A DNA stretch of 64,000 nucleotides from CAZHFW01 sp964531675 (GTDB lineage Bacteria > Planctomycetota > Phycisphaerae > Phycisphaerales > UBA1924), in the NCBI GenBank assembly GCA_964531675.1, contig CAZHFW010000006.1, forward strand, positions 62,001 to 126,000. Reading direction: 5' to 3'. The notes under the pieces were generated by a model. The model did not search any database. It saw only the letters and a program-made list of their open reading frames with translations, and had not been told where the DNA came from. The translations under genes were made by a program, and so were the position numbers. Below, piece after piece: positions 61,710 through 64,000 of this stretch (position 1 is the first letter of the stretch; each line of letters begins with the position of its first letter).

Positions 61710-61844
61710 GGTGCCACCACCCGCGCAGGCTCGGCGCAGCGGGTGGTGCGAATGGCGACGCGGGTCGAAGGAGGCGAGCGCGAGGATTGGGGGTCTTGGG
61801 ACGCCCGCACCACCATCCGCGAAGACGCAGATGGTGGTGGCACC
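61710..61844. repeat. 135-bp paired-hairpin repeat (family B), copy 10, first of three tandem units
   Basis: Hairpin 2 uses CACCACCATC..GATGGTGGTG, a third stem variant that still pairs. The three units repeat every 152 bp. Confidence 0.9.
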
Positions 61845-61861
61845 CGGAGAGGACAGGAATC

Positions 61862-61996
61862 GGTGCCACCACCCGCGCAGGCTCGGCGCAGCGGGTGGTG
61901 CGAATGGCGACGCGGGTCGAAGGAGGCGAGCGCGAGGATTGGGGGTCTTGGGACGCCCGCACCACCATCCGCGAAGACGCAGATGGTGGTGGCACC
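61862..61996. repeat. 135-bp paired-hairpin repeat (family B), copy 11
   Basis: Appears identical to copy 10 across unit and junction, so it is probably a recent tandem duplication. Confidence 0.9.
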
Positions 61997-62013
61997 CGGA
62001 GAGGACAGGAATC

Positions 62014-62147
62014 GGTGCCACCACCCGCGCAGGCTCGGCGCAGCGGGTGGTGCGAATGGCGACGCGGGTTGAAGGAGGCGAGCGTGAGGTTGGGGATCTT
62101 GGGACGGTCGCACCACCAGCAACGCGGACGTTGCTGGTGGTGGCACC
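62014..62147. repeat. 135-bp paired-hairpin repeat (family B), copy 12
   Basis: The left half matches copies 10 and 11, but hairpin 2 is the CACCACCAGCAACG type of copy 2, so the unit looks like a hybrid. Confidence 0.88.
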
Positions 62148-62322
62148 GGCAGTGGCTCGATCGGGTTCCGTGCTGTTCTGGCGTCGTCGGGCTTGCCTGG
62201 AGGAGGCTCTGTGTGCATCTTGTGAAGAGGAGGCCGTCCAGGGGCGGTTTTGCCCTCGAACCCGAACCGGGTCCGGGCGTCTGTAGTATCGGCTTGGGGC
62301 GTTTGCGCCCCGCGGAGCCTTT

Positions 62323-62841
62323 ATGCTCGACCAGAACGCAGGCCATGACCATCCCGACGCCGACGAGCCGCTCTTTGAGGATGCTGCTTCGTCCGAAGGC
62401 GAGCGCGACGATGCCGATGAAGAAGAAGGCGTGGTGGTGGACGGCCGTCTGTCCAGCGTGCGCGTGCTGATCGTCGACGACGACGCGGACATCCGCGATT
62501 CGTTCGAGGCGGCGTTCCAGTCCGAGGGCGCGCTGACGCAGGTGTGCTCGGATGGGCAGGATGCGGTGCGCATCTGTCACGAGGATCCGCCCGACGTGGT
62601 CATCCTCGACATGATGCTTCCGAAGCGCTCGGGGTTCCTGGTGCTGGAGAAGATCAAGGGGCGCGAAGACTCGCCCATCGTGATCATGGTGACCGCCAAC
62701 GAGGGCAAGCGTCACCAGGCGTACGCCGAGTCGCTCGGCGCGGACCGCTATCTGCTCAAGCCCGTCCCGCTCGACCGCCTGCTCGAGGTCACGCTCGAGC
62801 TGCTGGACGAGGCCGATGCGGCCGACGATTCAGAAGCGTGA
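62323..62841 (+). CDS. Single-domain response regulator with acidic N-terminus
   Basis: 172 aa. About 45 acidic, disordered residues, then a receiver domain: acidic pocket in VLIVDDDADIR, phosphorylation site D96 in VVILDMMLPKRSG, T in MVTAN and K in LLKPVPLDRL. No output domain follows, only an acidic tail. It should be phosphorylated by a histidine kinase encoded elsewhere. The ATG is preceded by GGAG. Three tandem repeats fill the 470 bp upstream. Confidence 0.9.
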   Translation: MLDQNAGHDHPDADEPLFEDAASSEGERDDADEEEGVVVDGRLSSVRVLIVDDDADIRDSFEAAFQSEGALTQVCSDGQDAVRICHEDPPDVVILDMMLPKRSGFLVLEKIKGREDSPIVIMVTANEGKRHQAYAESLGADRYLLKPVPLDRLLEVTLELLDEADAADDSEA

Positions 62842-62885
62842 GACCGCTGGGAAAACCGGGCTTTGGGCGCGGGTGATGGCGACGC

Positions 62886-62891
62886 TATTCT
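62886..62891 (+). promoter_or_regulatory. Candidate -10 hexamer TATTCT
   Basis: Five of six matches to TATAAT if TATTCT is read against TATAAT with one shift allowed; four of six without. It ends 6 nt before the ATG at 62898. Confidence 0.45.
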
Positions 62892-62897
62892 GAAGTC

Positions 62898-63218
62898 ATG
62901 CCCAAGCGTCAGTTCGTCTTCACCAGGCCGGCCCCCAAGCCGGGCGAGCCTGCGCCGCCCCTGGGGAGCCCCAAGGAGCTGATGGCAGCGTTGGCGGGGT
63001 TCAACACCGCGCCCGATGGCGGACCGACCAAAGCCATGGGCACCCAGCGCCTCCACGGCCCGGGATTCGTCGTGGATATCCCCGATGGCCAGCCTCTCAT
63101 CGCGCAGGCCATGATCACCGTCAGCGAGGAAGACACCGCCTGGCCCGTGCTCGTGCGGATCTGCAAGGCCAACGGGTGGAAGATGGTTGATCTGGAGTCG
63201 GGCCGGAGCTTCGGCTGA
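62898..63218 (+). CDS. Small protein of unknown function
   Basis: 106 aa. A P/G-rich first 25 residues, then a short alpha/beta domain (SPKELMAALAGFNTAPDG, GPGFVVDIPDGQPLIAQAMITVSEEDTAWPVLVRICKANGWKMVDLESGRSFG). Soluble, no signal peptide. The end of the gene is 40 bp from plsY, so they may be linked. No family recognised. Confidence 0.65.
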   Translation: MPKRQFVFTRPAPKPGEPAPPLGSPKELMAALAGFNTAPDGGPTKAMGTQRLHGPGFVVDIPDGQPLIAQAMITVSEEDTAWPVLVRICKANGWKMVDLESGRSFG

Positions 63219-63244
63219 GCATGCACGCAAGGCGCGGGGCCCGC

Positions 63245-63250
63245 TACGCT
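63245..63250 (+). promoter_or_regulatory. Candidate -10 hexamer TACGCT for plsY
   Basis: It ends 8 nt before the plsY GTG. Confidence 0.42.
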
Positions 63251-63258
63251 TGGCCCCT

Positions 63259-63924
63259 GTGCACGCTGCGTTGATCGTCATCGGATTCCTGGTGGGCTCG
63301 ATCCCCTTCGGCTTTCTCATCGGAAAGGCCCGGGGCATCGACATCCGCCAGCATGGCTCGGGCAACATCGGCGCGACCAACGTCACGCGCGTCCTGGGGA
63401 AGAAGCTCGGGCGGATCTGCTTCGGGCTGGACATGGCCAAGGGTTTATTCCCGACCTTCGGCGCGGGCATCGCGCTGCAGGATGCGGGGAGCTGGTCCCC
63501 CGCCAACGCGTGGGTGTGGATCGCTGCGGCACTGGCGCCGATCCTGGGACATGTCTTCTGCCCATGGCTCGGCTTCAAGGGAGGCAAGGGCGTCGCGACC
63601 GGCCTGGGCGCGCTGCTGGGACTCTTCCCGATCATGACGGTCGCGGGCGTGGGCGCGCTGGTGGTGTGGATCACCGCAGCCAAGCTTTGGCGCTATGTCT
63701 CGCTGGCCTCGATCCTGGCGGGCGTGAGCCTGCCGGTGTGGGTCGCGACGGCATTTGGACTGGCGCCCAACGCCGGCGATCCCGGCTGGCTCGGGCGCGC
63801 AGCACCCTTTCTGGGGGTAAGCCTGCTCATGGCGGGGTTTGTGGTGTTCACGCACCGCGCCAACATCCGGCGTCTGCGTGCCGGGACCGAGCCGCGGATC
63901 GGACAGCGGGCCGTGAAGCCCTAA
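63259..63924 (+). CDS. plsY: Glycerol-3-phosphate acyltransferase PlsY
   Basis: 221 aa. It makes lysophosphatidate from acyl-phosphate and glycerol 3-phosphate at the inner membrane. All family motifs are present: GSIPFGFLIGK, GSGNIGATNVTRVLGKK, the glycine-rich FKGGKGVATGLG, and HRANIRRLRAGTE near the C-terminus, with five or six membrane helices. The GTG start matches the family N-terminus. With MlaD and MlaF it is one of the envelope-lipid genes in this part of the window. Confidence 0.94.
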   Translation: MHAALIVIGFLVGSIPFGFLIGKARGIDIRQHGSGNIGATNVTRVLGKKLGRICFGLDMAKGLFPTFGAGIALQDAGSWSPANAWVWIAAALAPILGHVFCPWLGFKGGKGVATGLGALLGLFPIMTVAGVGALVVWITAAKLWRYVSLASILAGVSLPVWVATAFGLAPNAGDPGWLGRAAPFLGVSLLMAGFVVFTHRANIRRLRAGTEPRIGQRAVKP

Positions 63925-64000
63925 AGCGGCCGCCAAATCAACATTTTTATCGGACCTGGATTCACACCCAGATGTGGACAGGCTGTTTCTTATCCGGGAA

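Noticed and set aside
61710..62147. CRISPR-like array
   Set aside because: The regular 152-bp spacing comes from tandem duplication of a 135-bp two-hairpin element. The sequences between hairpins are conserved, not unique spacers, and no cas gene is present.
63925..64000. Possible origin or regulatory site at the window edge (TGTGGACAG and TTATCC)
   Set aside because: Only partial matches to DnaA boxes and the sequence is cut off; nothing can be concluded from 76 bases.

Overview
The window is 64 kb of GC-rich DNA that looks like the chromosome of a planctomycete of the Phycisphaerae type. The clues are two prepilin-like proteins with an N-terminal methylation motif, a secreted LamG protein ending in a dockerin-like 'DFF.FFN' calcium repeat, a HYExAFE-family protein, and histone-H1-like lysine-rich tails attached to ordinary enzymes. 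Taxonomy is inferred from these traits, not from a marker tree. Two runs of exactly 100 N, both inside repeat clusters, show that this is a scaffold with gaps. I found no rRNA, tRNA, CRISPR array or insertion sequence.

Layout. 0-8 kb: HD-GYP protein, secreted unknown, prepilin-like protein, GatB, LamG/dockerin protein, family-9 glycosyltransferase, FMN reductase. 8-20 kb: TopA, MiaA, Der, IspE-FolC pair, RpiB, a YrdC-like/low-Mr phosphatase fusion, a second prepilin-like protein. 20-38 kb: ComEC, secreted unknown, TrpE, guanylate kinase, an unusual Rho, PTS enzyme I, RNase E/G, Dxr, an NTF2-like protein, DNA polymerase IV. 38-44 kb: the accessory part, with a LexA/S24-type repressor divergent from a four-gene operon (double-HTH protein, ABC-type ATPase, GNAT acetyltransferase, phage-type large terminase) and no capsid, portal or integrase. 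44-53 kb: membrane proteins, an acidic protein, ClpB, an M42-like peptidase, an ECF sigma factor with its probable membrane anti-sigma factor. 53-64 kb: basic nucleoid-like protein, class II DAHP synthase, HYExAFE protein, MlaD and MlaF, TSUP transporter, AtpG, a response regulator and PlsY, separated by many copies of a 135-bp repeat.

Three patterns run across the genes. First, families of paired-hairpin repeats fill the intergenic spaces. A 101-146 bp family occurs only between converging gene ends, and a 135-bp family with GGTGCCACC/GGTGGCACC ends occurs at least eleven times after 53 kb. Second, at least thirteen genes have a TAnnnT hexamer ending only 5-9 nt before the start codon, which suggests widespread leaderless transcription. 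Third, nucleic-acid enzymes (TopA, Der, Rho, RNase E) and others carry long disordered tails; Rho has such a tail where its RNA-binding domain should be.

Functionally the window is mostly housekeeping: isoprenoid precursors (Dxr, IspE), aromatic amino acids (DAHP synthase, TrpE), translation and tRNA modification (GatB, MiaA, Der), RNA turnover and termination (RNase E/G, Rho), and envelope lipids (PlsY, Mla). The repressor-ATPase-acetyltransferase-terminase cassette is the best candidate for an undescribed system.
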